Source: Crenothrix sp043729335 (lineage in GTDB: Bacteria; Pseudomonadota; Gammaproteobacteria; Methylococcales; Methylomonadaceae). Taken from it: a stretch of 64,000 bases of DNA. The stretch is taken from assembly GCF_043729335.1 (NCBI RefSeq), contig NZ_JAYTLQ010000060.1, positions 62,001 through 126,000 of the forward strand, read 5' to 3'. The position numbers were made by a program, and so were the translations under genes. This document shows positions 8,862-18,565 of this stretch, piece after piece. The notes under the pieces are model-generated. The model did no database searches and was not told the DNA's origin. It was given only the letters and a program-made list of their open reading frames with translations. Within the stretch, counting starts at the first letter, position 1; the number at the start of each line of letters is the position of its first letter.

Positions 8862-11800
8862 CTAAGCTGTGCTTTTAGTAAAGCGTTGACTCAGGCGATC
8901 AAACGCCAAATAGATCACTGGCGTGGTAAACAAAGTCAGCACTTGACAGACAATCAAACCGCCTGCCATGGTAATGCCCAATGGATGACGCAACTCATAG
9001 CCCACATCAGTACCCAACATGAGCGGCAATGCGCTGAGCAGGGCGGCCATCGTGGTCATCATAATGGGTCGAAAACGCAGTAAACAGGCCTGATAAATTG
9101 CCTCGCGTGCTGGCAAACCTTGGTGACGTTCAGCTTCCAGAGCAAAATCGATCATCATGATGGCGTTTTTTTTAACGATGCCAATCAACAAAATAATGCC
9201 AATAATCGCAATAATATTTAAATCATTATCCGATAGCCTAAGGGCGAGTAATGCACCCACACCCGCTGATGGCAACGTCGATAATATAGTCACCGGATGG
9301 ATAAAGCTTTCATACAGCACGCCCAAGACAATGTACACGGTCACAATCGCAGCGACAATCAACCATAAGGTATTGCTGAGTGACGCGTTAAATGCCTGGG
9401 TAGCGCCCTGGTAATCAATTTGTACGCTTTTTGGTAATTCCATTGATTGTATGGCTTTTTCGATAGACTCAACAGCAGGGCCCAAAAACGCACCCGGTGC
9501 TAAATTAAAAGAAACGGTTGATGCAGGAAACTGATCCAGACGGTTGACAGCCAACGGCGCTAAGCGTTCAGTTACCGTTGCCATGGATAATAACGGCACT
9601 TGCGTACCGTTGCTGGAAGGAATCCGTACCGCAGCCAAGTTCGCTATATCGCTACGATATTCCGGCTTGACCTCCAAAACCACCCGATACTGATTTGCCT
9701 GGGTAAACATGGTCGACACCAGACGCTGCCCAAAAGCGTTGTACAAGGCATTATCGATATCGGCCATGCTAACGCCCAGACGGCTAGCGCTGTTACGATC
9801 TACCTTAATGAATGCTTGTAAGCCATTATTTTGGCTATCACTGGCTACATCTGCCAATTCCGGCAACTGGGCAAGGCGATCTACAATGCGCGTTGTCCAT
9901 TCATTTAATTCATCGGTATCGGCGGAGTTTACTGTAAATTGGTACTGGGTGCGGCTAACCTTGTTTTCAATCGTTAAGTCTTGCAAGGGTTGCATGTACA
10001 GCGTTATGCCTTGTACTTCATCCAGTTTGGGTTGCAGGCGCTGAATTATTTGGGTGACGGTCAGGTTACGTTCAGCCAGCGGCTTTAAATTAATCAAAAG
10101 TCGGCCACTATTTAAGGTTGCATTAGTGCCATCTACGCCAATTAAGGAAGATACGCTTTCTACCGCCGGATCATTTAAAATGACTTGCGCTAAAGCCTGC
10201 TGCCGCCCTGCCATAGCGACAAAGGAGATGTCTTGTGAGGCTTCGGAAATACCTTGGATAACACCGGTATCTTGCACCGGGAAAAAGCCTTTTGGGATAG
10301 CCAGATAGAGCACGGCGGTCAGCAACATCGTTAAAAATGCGACTAATAAGATAATGCCCTGAAAGCCTAACGCGACATTTAGCATTTTGCCGTAAGCTGT
10401 CGTCATGCCATCCAGAAAACGGCCACTCACCCGGTAGAACCATCCGGCTTGCTTTTCATCTACCGCATGTAACATGCGCGCGCACATCATCGGGGTTAGT
10501 GTTAATGAAATAACAGCAGAAATCAAAATAGCGACGGATAAAGTTATGGCAAACTCGCGAAATAATCGCCCCACCACATCACCCATAAATAACAACGGTA
10601 TCAGTACCGCAATTAAAGATACCGTAAGTGATAATATGGTAAAAGCAATTTGCTGAGAACCTTTCAGTGCTGCTTGCAAGGGAGATTCGCCTGCTTCGAT
10701 ATAGCGGGTAATGTTTTCGATCACGACAATTGCATCATCCACCACAAAACCGGCGGCGATGGTTAAGGCCATTAAAGTAAGATTATTGATGCTAAAACCG
10801 GTTAAATACATCACTGCAAACGTACCAATCAACGACAGGGGAACGACAACAGCCGGAATCATGGTGGCGGATAGATTACGTAAAAACAGGAACATGACCA
10901 AAACTACCAAGCCTAGTGCCAGCATGAGTTCATGTTCTACGGCGTTTACCGAAGCACGGATGGTCGTGGTTCTATCTGATAATACCACCACATCTAATCC
11001 GGCAGGCAGGGCAGCCAGTGCTTGCGGCAATAGCTGTTTAATGCGGTCAACCACTTCGATCACATTGCTGCCCGGTTGACGTTGCACATTGACGATAATC
11101 GTCGGCTTGCCATTAGCCCAGGCTGCCAAGCGACTATTTTCGACATCATCTTTAACGTCGGCGACATCGGATAAACTGATAGGTCTGGCATTTTTATAAG
11201 CAATAATTAAAGCCGCATATTCTTTTGCAGAACGTAAAGAATCATTGGCATCAATAATGGCGGCACGGTTTTTACCATCAAACATGCCTTTGGGTTGGTT
11301 AACATTGGCATTACTAATAGCCAAACGTATGTCTTCCAGGCTTAAGTTATAAGCCGATAACGCAACGGGATTAGCCTGAATTCTAACCGCAGGACGCTGG
11401 CCACCACTGATAGTCACTAAACCGACACCCGACAATTGCGCCAATTTTTGCGCTAAACGGGTGTCGACCAAGTCTTCCACTTTATAAAGCGGTAACGTTT
11501 TGGAGCTGACGGCCAACGTCATGATGGGCGCATCGGCAGGATTGACTTTGCTGTATATGGGCGGTTTGGGTAAGTCAGCGGGCAACAAGGTGCTGGTTGC
11601 ATTAATGGCCGCTTGTACTTCTTGTTCCGCGATGTCGAGATTTAAATTCAAGGCAAATTGTAAGACAATAACGGACGCGCCTCCTGAGCTGGTGGAGGTC
11701 ATTTGCTTGAGGCCGGGCAATTCGCCCAGATTTCGTTCCAAAGGTGAGGTAATCAGCGTTGCCATCACATCCTGACTCGCGCCAGGATACAGTGTGACCA

Positions 11801-11939
11801 CTTGCATAGTGGGGTAGTCCACTTGCGGCAACGCTGAAATAGGCAATTGCCGGTAAGCAAAAAGACCCAGCAGTAATAAGGCTAACATCAATAAAGATGT
11901 GGCAACCGGACGTAAAATAAACAGCCGCGATGGATTCAT
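8862..11939 (-). CDS. RND multidrug efflux permease, MdtB/MuxB-like
   Basis: A 1025-aa HAE1-family permease, homologous to but clearly diverged from its downstream partner. The proton-relay residues are again Asp401 and Asp402 (GFVVDDAIVVIENI), and the second half repeats GIVKKNAIMMIDFALEAER. Because both permeases keep the relay aspartates, both subunits look catalytically competent. The ATG overlaps the adaptor gene's stop by four bases, so adaptor, MdtB-like and MdtC-like proteins are translationally coupled and probably assemble as a mixed trimer. By gene order (adaptor, permease, permease, NodT) this is an MdtABC/MuxABC-OpmB-type system. Confidence 0.94.
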   Translation of the reverse strand: MNPSRLFILRPVATSLLMLALLLLGLFAYRQLPISALPQVDYPTMQVVTLYPGASQDVMATLITSPLERNLGELPGLKQMTSTSSGGASVIVLQFALNLNLDIAEQEVQAAINATSTLLPADLPKPPIYSKVNPADAPIMTLAVSSKTLPLYKVEDLVDTRLAQKLAQLSGVGLVTISGGQRPAVRIQANPVALSAYNLSLEDIRLAISNANVNQPKGMFDGKNRAAIIDANDSLRSAKEYAALIIAYKNARPISLSDVADVKDDVENSRLAAWANGKPTIIVNVQRQPGSNVIEVVDRIKQLLPQALAALPAGLDVVVLSDRTTTIRASVNAVEHELMLALGLVVLVMFLFLRNLSATMIPAVVVPLSLIGTFAVMYLTGFSINNLTLMALTIAAGFVVDDAIVVIENITRYIEAGESPLQAALKGSQQIAFTILSLTVSLIAVLIPLLFMGDVVGRLFREFAITLSVAILISAVISLTLTPMMCARMLHAVDEKQAGWFYRVSGRFLDGMTTAYGKMLNVALGFQGIILLVAFLTMLLTAVLYLAIPKGFFPVQDTGVIQGISEASQDISFVAMAGRQQALAQVILNDPAVESVSSLIGVDGTNATLNSGRLLINLKPLAERNLTVTQIIQRLQPKLDEVQGITLYMQPLQDLTIENKVSRTQYQFTVNSADTDELNEWTTRIVDRLAQLPELADVASDSQNNGLQAFIKVDRNSASRLGVSMADIDNALYNAFGQRLVSTMFTQANQYRVVLEVKPEYRSDIANLAAVRIPSSNGTQVPLLSMATVTERLAPLAVNRLDQFPASTVSFNLAPGAFLGPAVESIEKAIQSMELPKSVQIDYQGATQAFNASLSNTLWLIVAAIVTVYIVLGVLYESFIHPVTILSTLPSAGVGALLALRLSDNDLNIIAIIGIILLIGIVKKNAIMMIDFALEAERHQGLPAREAIYQACLLRFRPIMMTTMAALLSALPLMLGTDVGYELRHPLGITMAGGLIVCQVLTLFTTPVIYLAFDRLSQRFTKSTA

Positions 11940-13189
11940 AACTGTTTTATAGGACGGGTTTGCGTCTGATCTTTTTGAAATTCAAGCGGATTGGAACTGG
12001 GTACATCGCGGTTAATCAATTTAACCTGCGTACCATCACGTAATTTATCAACGCCATCGACAATGACTAATTCATCCGCAGTAAGGCCGGTTTCAATAAC
12101 CACTTGCTCGCCATTCACTGCGCCCAGTTTTACGTTGCGCACAGTAACGGTCTGGTCATCTTTGACCACATACACAAACGATCCGGATACCCCGTTTTGA
12201 ATGGCGGCGGCAGGAACGGTTATTACTGAATTTAAGATATTTATCAACATTTTGACATTGACAAACTGGTTGGAAAATAACACGCCATCTTTATTATCAA
12301 ACTGGCTTTTTAGTTTTACAGTACCGGTATTGATATCAATTTGGTTATCAATAGCCGTTAAATAACCTTGTGTCAGTTTTTTGTTGCCACTGCGGTCGTA
12401 CGCTTCTACTTTTAATTGTTTGTTAAGTTGGCGTTGCTGCATAACGGCGGGTAAAGCATCTTCTGGTATCGTAAAGATTACGTTAATGGGTTGGGTTTGA
12501 GTTATAACCACCAGGGCAGTAGCATCATTGGCATGGATAATGTTACCTTGGTCAATTAAGCGCAAGCCTAAACGACCACTGATCGGTGCGGTAATTTGGG
12601 TATAGCTTAATTGCAGTTTGGCGTTATCAAGCACGGCTTGATCAACCGCTACTGTGCCTTGGTATTGTTTTACCAGGGATTCTTGTGTTGCCGTTTGCTG
12701 CGCTGAAATAGAGTCTTGCTGCAATAAGGTCTTATAGCGGGTGAAATCGGTTTGGGCATTTTTTAATAACGCAATATCACGTTTTAACTGGCCTTCGGCT
12801 TGCAGGACTTGTACTTTAAATGCACGCGCATCAATGTGCGCCAGCAACGTACCAGCGCGGACCATTTGGCCTTCTTTAAAATATATTTTGACTAATTCAC
12901 CATCAATTCTTGATCTTATCGTAACCGTCTGTAAGCCCGTGACCGTGCCTAACCCGGTTAAATACACCGGCACATCTTGTTGGGTTGCAGGCGTTGCCAC
13001 GGCAGCGATTACACCTTTAGTGCGTTTATCAGATGGATTGACGGGAATGCTTTGTTTGGATTGAAGAAAATAAGATTTGCCATAATAAGCAGCACCGATG
13101 AGTGCAATTCCCAGCGCTATTGCTAATGGCCACTTTAATTTTTGCTTAATCACTTGTTTGTTATACTCGCGATGTTGGTTTAGTGGCAC
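11936..13189 (-). CDS. RND periplasmic adaptor (membrane fusion protein), MdtA-like
   Basis: A 417-aa HlyD/AcrA-type adaptor linking the two permeases to the outer-membrane channel. One N-terminal membrane anchor (about residues 19-36) precedes the lipoyl half-motif VTIRSRIDGELVKIYFKEGQMVRAGTLLA, a coiled-coil hairpin with the QQDSISAQ turn, the second lipoyl half ITAPISGRLGLRLIDQGN, and beta-barrel and membrane-proximal domains. No lipobox is present, so it is anchored by the helix. First gene of the efflux run; its promoter must lie in the AT-rich 420-base gap shared divergently with the PEP-CTERM TPR gene. No regulator gene is adjacent. Confidence 0.94.
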   Translation of the reverse strand: MPLNQHREYNKQVIKQKLKWPLAIALGIALIGAAYYGKSYFLQSKQSIPVNPSDKRTKGVIAAVATPATQQDVPVYLTGLGTVTGLQTVTIRSRIDGELVKIYFKEGQMVRAGTLLAHIDARAFKVQVLQAEGQLKRDIALLKNAQTDFTRYKTLLQQDSISAQQTATQESLVKQYQGTVAVDQAVLDNAKLQLSYTQITAPISGRLGLRLIDQGNIIHANDATALVVITQTQPINVIFTIPEDALPAVMQQRQLNKQLKVEAYDRSGNKKLTQGYLTAIDNQIDINTGTVKLKSQFDNKDGVLFSNQFVNVKMLINILNSVITVPAAAIQNGVSGSFVYVVKDDQTVTVRNVKLGAVNGEQVVIETGLTADELVIVDGVDKLRDGTQVKLINRDVPSSNPLEFQKDQTQTRPIKQL

Positions 13190-13618
13190 AATGATACCCG
13201 AGATACTCTATTAAAATCGCCAGCAGTGCGTATTTTATGCGTTTTTGAATAAGCTTTATTGAATACGATCTTTTTGTACTTTACCAAGTTCAGTTCAGAT
13301 GAAATGAGATAGATGGCTTAGTTTTGGGGTAATTTGCTTTATCACACTATTTTTGGATACAAAAATGACATGTGCATGATTATAAAATCATTTTAATTGC
13401 GTTTTAAGCGTTTTAATAGCGCGAACAAAACATTGGCGTATAACAAGAATGGTAAAAATTTAAACAGTATAATAGATAAGTTGACTATACTGATTAGTAT
13501 CCAGAGTGTACGACGTATCTAACTGTTAGAGCTATACGATGACAGAATGATGACGTGCATCCCTAAAATTTTACATAAAGATAGCTACAATAGACTAAAT
13601 TTTTGGTGATTGATTAGA
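13190..13618. promoter_or_regulatory. Divergent intergenic region between efflux adaptor and PrsT
   Basis: About 430 AT-rich bases without a gene, separating divergent transcription units, so it must hold promoters for both. TTGACT at 13481-13486 resembles a -35 box towards the EPS locus, but I find no convincing -10 at 17 bases. No operator palindrome or RNA element is recognised. Confidence 0.4.
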
Positions 13619-16042
13619 ATGATTGGTTTTTATCGTAACAACAGGTTGTCGACAGCTGCTGTGCTATTTTCGACATTATGGCTGTCGGTTGCCTGTAATA
13701 AAGGTGATCCTAAAGAGCATTTGCAGCGTGGTGTTGAGTATTTTAAACAGGGCGATTATGAAAAAGCCAAACTTGAACTGAAAACGTCTAGTCAGTCAGA
13801 TAAAAATACTGCTGAAACCTATTATTACCTGGCTTTGCTGGATGAAAGGAATCATCAATACAAAGCAATGCGGGAAAACTTGTTAAAAGTTGTTGAGCTT
13901 GAGCCTAAAAATACTCAAGCGCGTTTAAAATTAGGCAAGCTGCTATTGCCTTTTGGTGAACCTGATGCTGCCTTGGAACAGGCCGAAATTATTTTGAAGG
14001 AGGCCAGTCAAAATTTGGATGCACTGGCGCTGAAGGCTTCTGTTTTTATTCGCAAGAAAAAACAGGAGGAGGCTTTAGCGCTTATTAACAACATATTGCA
14101 GAAAAATCCAAAATTTATTGATGCCTTATCATTGAAAGCGCTTATTTATAGCGAAAAAGGTGAATCGGATAAGGCGCTGGCTTTGGTTGATGAAGCATTG
14201 GCAGTAGATCCTAAAAATATTGATTTACATTTTTTTAAAATTCAATTGCATGCCAAAGCCCAAGATATGCCGGCTGTACTGGTGGATTATCAAAATTTGA
14301 CGGTTTTATACCCTGAAAATCAGGACTATAAAATTACTTTAGCAAAACTTTATACCCAAGTGGGTAAAAAACAAGAAGCTGAAGCCTTATTGGGTGAGTT
14401 AATAGCGCTAGCACCCAACATTACTAAGCCGAGGTTATTGTTACTTGATTTTTTAAGTGATACTGCTCCGGATAAAGTAATAGAGCATTTGCATCAGTAT
14501 ATAGCCCATTTCAAGGATGCCCCACGCAGATTACTTGAGCTGGCAACGTGGACGATTACACGCAATCATCTCGATGAAGCCAGGAAAATACTGAATCAAG
14601 TTGTTGCTTTGGAAGATGACAGTTCTGTAGGGCTTTCTGCAAAAACCTTGCTGGCAAAAATAGCTTTTGAAGTACACGATTTAAAAGAGGCGGAACGTCT
14701 AATCGGCGAAATTTTACAAGATAATTCAAATTATAATGATGCCAAAGTGTTGCAGGCGAGAATATTTTTAGTCAGCAAACAATATGATAAAGCGATGGAG
14801 TTGTTAAGAAAGGTGTTGTTGAATCAGCCCGAGCTGGAAGAAGCCTTGTTATTGCTTGGGCAAACGTATGTTGCGACTAATGATCAGAAAAATGCTAGTC
14901 AATATTTTGAAAGCGCTCTAAAAATTAACCCCATTAATGGGCAGGCACTTGATTATCTTTATGACAAGGCGCTGTCCGAAAAAAAAATAAAATTAGCTAA
15001 AGACATGGCGACAACCGCCGTTAAATATCAAGGCAATAATCTGGCGTTTCTTGAAAAATTGGCGAGTGCTAGCCTATTGGATAAGGATCTTGAGGGTGCG
15101 AAAATAGCGGTACAGAAAATTTCGGAGTTAACGAATCCATTAGCGGTTGATGTGGCTCGGTATTTAAAGGCACAAATTTTTCAGGCTGAAGGTGAGTGCC
15201 ACAAAGCGATAGACCTGTATAGAGCTTTGCTCATCAAGTTTCCTGGCAATCAAGACACGCTGGATAATATGGCGAGTTGTTTTGAGAAGCTAAATAAGCG
15301 CAATGACATGATCATTGTGCTACATGACTTGCATGCTAAAACTCCCGATAATGCCTCAATTAGTCTTCTGCTGGCAGATTTATTATTGCGGGAGAAAAAA
15401 ATGTCGGAAGGCGTGGATATTTTAACAAAACTAATAAAAAACAACGCTAAAGTGCCTCAGGCCTATATTATATTGGCCAAGCTTAAAGCCGCTCAGAATG
15501 ATAAAGTGGCTGCACTTTCGGCTTTTCAAGAAGGATTGAATCACAATCCTGACGCAATTAGGCTATCTTTATCTTTGGCTGACTTCTATCAGCAGCAAGG
15601 TGACAATGATTTGGCTGTTTCGATATATGAGGGGTTGTTGGCAAGAAATCCTAACCTGAATGGGGTGATTAACAGTTTGGCGGTATTATTAACGGATCAG
15701 TATTCTAGTGCGGAAATGCTGAAAAAAGCGGTTCAATTGACCGAACGTTTTAAAGATTCAGATCAAGCCTATTACCGAGATACTTATGCGTGGGCTTTGA
15801 TTAAACAAGGCAAAGTAAACGAAGGCGTTACGATATTGCAGGAAGTCATTACCAGTCTACCGGATGTGCCGGTGTTTCGATACCACTTAGGCGTTGCCTA
15901 TGCCAATAGCGACAATAATGGTAGTGCTATTGCGGAGTTGCAACAGGCTTTAGATTTAGTGAATAAAAATGGCAACTTTCCTGAACAGAAAGAAACAAAA
16001 ATTTTGTTGGATCAATTGATTGCTAAAACCAGAGGCCATTAA
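13619..16042 (+). CDS. prsT: XrtA/PEP-CTERM system TPR-repeat lipoprotein PrsT
   Basis: An 807-aa lipoprotein built of tandem tetratricopeptide repeats; the family (TIGR02917) marks exopolysaccharide loci tied to PEP-CTERM/exosortase sorting and is thought to scaffold export. The N-terminus has a basic start, a hydrophobic core and lipobox LSVAC. TPR signatures run through the whole protein, for example HLQRGVEYFKQGDYEKAKLEL and the repeated A..L..AL.L.P pattern. I choose ATG 13619 over an in-frame TTG at 13610 because GGTG at 13605-13608 is correctly spaced for the ATG only. I recall family members as somewhat longer, near 900 aa, so this one may have lost a few repeats. First gene of the EPS locus. 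Confidence 0.9.
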   Translation: MIGFYRNNRLSTAAVLFSTLWLSVACNKGDPKEHLQRGVEYFKQGDYEKAKLELKTSSQSDKNTAETYYYLALLDERNHQYKAMRENLLKVVELEPKNTQARLKLGKLLLPFGEPDAALEQAEIILKEASQNLDALALKASVFIRKKKQEEALALINNILQKNPKFIDALSLKALIYSEKGESDKALALVDEALAVDPKNIDLHFFKIQLHAKAQDMPAVLVDYQNLTVLYPENQDYKITLAKLYTQVGKKQEAEALLGELIALAPNITKPRLLLLDFLSDTAPDKVIEHLHQYIAHFKDAPRRLLELATWTITRNHLDEARKILNQVVALEDDSSVGLSAKTLLAKIAFEVHDLKEAERLIGEILQDNSNYNDAKVLQARIFLVSKQYDKAMELLRKVLLNQPELEEALLLLGQTYVATNDQKNASQYFESALKINPINGQALDYLYDKALSEKKIKLAKDMATTAVKYQGNNLAFLEKLASASLLDKDLEGAKIAVQKISELTNPLAVDVARYLKAQIFQAEGECHKAIDLYRALLIKFPGNQDTLDNMASCFEKLNKRNDMIIVLHDLHAKTPDNASISLLLADLLLREKKMSEGVDILTKLIKNNAKVPQAYIILAKLKAAQNDKVAALSAFQEGLNHNPDAIRLSLSLADFYQQQGDNDLAVSIYEGLLARNPNLNGVINSLAVLLTDQYSSAEMLKKAVQLTERFKDSDQAYYRDTYAWALIKQGKVNEGVTILQEVITSLPDVPVFRYHLGVAYANSDNNGSAIAELQQALDLVNKNGNFPEQKETKILLDQLIAKTRGH

Positions 16043-16069
16043 TTTTCTGGGTGTATTGTACACCTTCTG

Positions 16070-16100
16070 TCCCCCTCTTTGAAAAAGAGAGCTTAGGGGA
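16070..16100. repeat. Small C-rich/G-rich hairpin after prsT
   Basis: CTCTT (16075-16079) pairs with AAGAG (16085-16089), and outer TCCCC with GGGGA at 16096-16100, giving a two-part hairpin. It has no clean T-run, so it is more likely a REP-type repeat than an intrinsic terminator. It lies in the 146-base gap between prsT and the export lipoprotein gene. Confidence 0.4.
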
Positions 16101-16188
16101 GATTTATTAGATCTATCTCCCTGGCGGGTTAATATATTTTCCGTATCAAGTAAGAATATAGTGTATTCAAATAACTGAGGTATCTTGG

Positions 16189-16908
16189 GTGAGTTTTTTA
16201 AATATTATAAAACGGGTTTTACCCCTGCTTATTGTTGTGTTGATTACAGCTTGCGGTTATCCGCAATTGAGCGAAGAAGAAGACGCCGTTATTCCTACTG
16301 ACTATACTTATATTATTGGGCCTGGCGACAGTATCAGTATTTTTGTTTGGGGCAATCCAGATATATCAACCACAGCCACCGTAAGACCTGATGGAAAAAT
16401 AACCATTCCTTTAGCCGAAGATTTATTGGCTAGCGGTAAAACACCCTCTCAGCTGGCTCGGGTGATGGAAAAAGAGTTATCAAAGTATGTGCGAGATCCT
16501 CAAGTTGTTATTATGGTCAGTGGCTTTGAGGGTGTTTATTCTCAGCAAATCAGAATTATCGGTCAATTAAGCGGTGGCGGTGGCAGTAGTGGTGGCTTTG
16601 GCGGTGGTATTGGCTTAAGTAGCGGCGGCGGTATTGGCAGTAGCGGTGGATTTTCGGGTGGTGGCGGTGGATTTTCTGCGAAGGCGCTCCCCTATAAAAA
16701 AGATATGACATTGCTGGATCTGATGATACAAGTGGGTGGTTTAGGGCAATATGCCGATGGCAACAGAGCCAGTATTATTCGTAAAATTGACGGTGAATCA
16801 CAGCACTTTGGTATTAGAATTAACGATTTAATCGATGATGCTGATTTATCTGCCAACGTAAAAATTCTTCCAGGCGATATTATTATCATTCCGGAAGCAT
16901 TTTTTTAG
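16189..16908 (+). CDS. XrtA-system exopolysaccharide export lipoprotein (Wza/EpsE-like)
   Basis: A 239-aa polysaccharide biosynthesis/export protein with lipobox LITAC (Cys22). The PES domain begins at YIIGPGDSISIFVWGNPDIS and continues through VRPDGKITIPLAEDLLASGKTP; a SLBB-like C-terminal part ends ILPGDIIIIPEAFF. Such proteins form the outer-membrane secretin-like exit for the polymer. The GTG start at 16189 is preceded by TGAGG eight bases upstream. A striking low-complexity Gly/Ser tract fills residues 128-163, between RIIGQ and KALPYKKDMTLLDLMI, a point where I recall relatives having only a short linker. Second gene of the XrtA EPS locus, upstream of the chain-length determinant. Confidence 0.9.
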   Translation: MSFLNIIKRVLPLLIVVLITACGYPQLSEEEDAVIPTDYTYIIGPGDSISIFVWGNPDISTTATVRPDGKITIPLAEDLLASGKTPSQLARVMEKELSKYVRDPQVVIMVSGFEGVYSQQIRIIGQLSGGGGSSGGFGGGIGLSSGGGIGSSGGFSGGGGGFSAKALPYKKDMTLLDLMIQVGGLGQYADGNRASIIRKIDGESQHFGIRINDLIDDADLSANVKILPGDIIIIPEAFF

Positions 16909-16961
16909 CGGTTGAGCTGTAAAAGAAATAACAGGATGATTTAAGAAAGGCAACAAAATAT

Positions 16962-18545
16962 ATGCAAGAGCAAATTTCCGAAATTATCTATTATGCAAAG
17001 GGCGCATTAAAGTACAAGTGGCATGGCATCGTGGTCGCCTGGATGGTTTGCCTGCTTGGCTGGTTGTTTGTATTGGCTATGCCCAATAAATATACCTCCG
17101 AGGCCAGGGTGCATGTTGAAACCAGAACAATGCTGCAACCTTTGCTGCAAGGCATGACTATTCAATCTGATGTGCGTGGACTGCTGCGGGTTATGCAATT
17201 GCTCATGTTTACGCAATCTAATCTCGAGGAAATTATTAAATTGTCAGATCTGGGTAAAACCGTGCAAACCGAAGCACAGCGACAAGCCATGATTGCCCGG
17301 TTGAAAAAGGATATTCAAATTAATGGCGGCGGGGATGATATTTTTAGTATCAAGTACGAAGCGCTTGATCCGGATGTGGCAAAAAATGTTGTACAGGCAG
17401 TATTGACGGTTTTTTCCGAACAAACCCACAAATCTACAATTTCAGGTGCAGACGTTGCGAAAAAATTTATAGAAGAACAAATTCGTGATTATGAAACGCG
17501 TTTACGCAATGCAGAAAAAGCCAGAGAAAACTTTAAGCGGGCCAACTATGGTTTGTTGCCGGGTGAGGGTGGCGATCAGATTACGCAAGTGCAAAACATT
17601 TCCGGTTTATTGGCCGATGCTAAAATGAAATTGAACGAAACTCTGTCGCGTCGGGATGTGCTATTGCAGCAGATGAATAAGATTAAGGAATCGGATGCCG
17701 ATTGGAGCGTAACGGATCTTCAACAAGATCAACATTTGTCAGAAGAAGATACGACGATTGGAGTGCTAACAACGCGAAAAAAAGAATTGCTGGTTCGATA
17801 TACAGAAAGACACCCTGAAATTGTATCGATTAATAAAACCATTGCCTTGATGAAGCAGCGCAAACAACATGAACAGAAAGTTGAGTCACCAGAAAACCCG
17901 TTGATTACACCGAGTGTGATGGCAAATCCTTATATACAAACCATTCAGGTTTCGCTGAATGAAGCCGAGGCAGAAGTAGCATCGTCTCAATCTCGGGTTA
18001 AGGAGTTACAACTGCGGGTTAATAAGATTGACAATGAGTTGAATTCTCGGTTGACGGTAGAAACCGAGTTAAAAAACCTAAATCGTGATTACGACTCTAT
18101 AAAAAGTAACTATGAAAAGTTACTGGAAAGTAGGGAACAGGCAAAAATGTCCGAAAAGGTTGATAATCAGGCAGAGGCATTGAAATTTAAAATTGCTGAT
18201 GCCCCCAATAAACCGCTTAAGTCGTCTTCGCCACACCGGGAATTATTGTTTTCAGCTATTTTGCTGGGTGGCAGCATTTGTGGCTTGGGCTTAGCTTTAT
18301 TATTGTATTTTATTAGGCCGACGATTATGTCGACTTTGCAGCTTAGGCAGTTAACAGGGCTTCCGGTGCTAGGTAGCGTGTCTTTAAAAATCACCGGCGA
18401 TAAGTTGGATAAGTATAAAAAAGACAGGATTCGGTACGGTTTTGCCGGGGTGGGATTGGTGGTTATGTATGTTAGTTTTATGGCTATTGAAATGATGGAT
18501 ATAAGGTTTTTTAGTCTTTCCAAGCTCTTGCAGAGTATTACCTGA
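16962..18545 (+). CDS. XrtA-system polysaccharide chain-length determinant (Wzz/Wzc-type)
   Basis: A 527-aa inner-membrane PCP protein (TIGR03007-like) governing polymer length and export. A first membrane segment follows the short cytoplasmic N-terminus (about residues 24-42), then a large periplasmic region with extended coiled coil (roughly residues 155-250 and 330-420), and two more hydrophobic segments near the C-terminus (about 430-450 and 490-515). KPLKSSSPHRELLF is the proline/serine-rich stretch before the second segment. It lacks a fused kinase domain; the separate tyrosine kinase gene follows 20 bases later, the split Wzc arrangement typical of XrtA loci. AGAAAGG upstream of ATG 16962 is a plausible ribosome site. 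Confidence 0.92.
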   Translation: MQEQISEIIYYAKGALKYKWHGIVVAWMVCLLGWLFVLAMPNKYTSEARVHVETRTMLQPLLQGMTIQSDVRGLLRVMQLLMFTQSNLEEIIKLSDLGKTVQTEAQRQAMIARLKKDIQINGGGDDIFSIKYEALDPDVAKNVVQAVLTVFSEQTHKSTISGADVAKKFIEEQIRDYETRLRNAEKARENFKRANYGLLPGEGGDQITQVQNISGLLADAKMKLNETLSRRDVLLQQMNKIKESDADWSVTDLQQDQHLSEEDTTIGVLTTRKKELLVRYTERHPEIVSINKTIALMKQRKQHEQKVESPENPLITPSVMANPYIQTIQVSLNEAEAEVASSQSRVKELQLRVNKIDNELNSRLTVETELKNLNRDYDSIKSNYEKLLESREQAKMSEKVDNQAEALKFKIADAPNKPLKSSSPHRELLFSAILLGGSICGLGLALLLYFIRPTIMSTLQLRQLTGLPVLGSVSLKITGDKLDKYKKDRIRYGFAGVGLVVMYVSFMAIEMMDIRFFSLSKLLQSIT

Positions 18546-18565
18546 CGTTTTTCTAGAGGCGCGCG

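Noticed and set aside
4175..13189. AcrAB-TolC type pump
   Set aside because: Two tandem permease genes and a NodT-type lipoprotein indicate the MdtABC/MuxABC class instead.
13481..13509. TTGACT as the -35 of a promoter for prsT
   Set aside because: No acceptable -10 hexamer lies 16-18 bases downstream.
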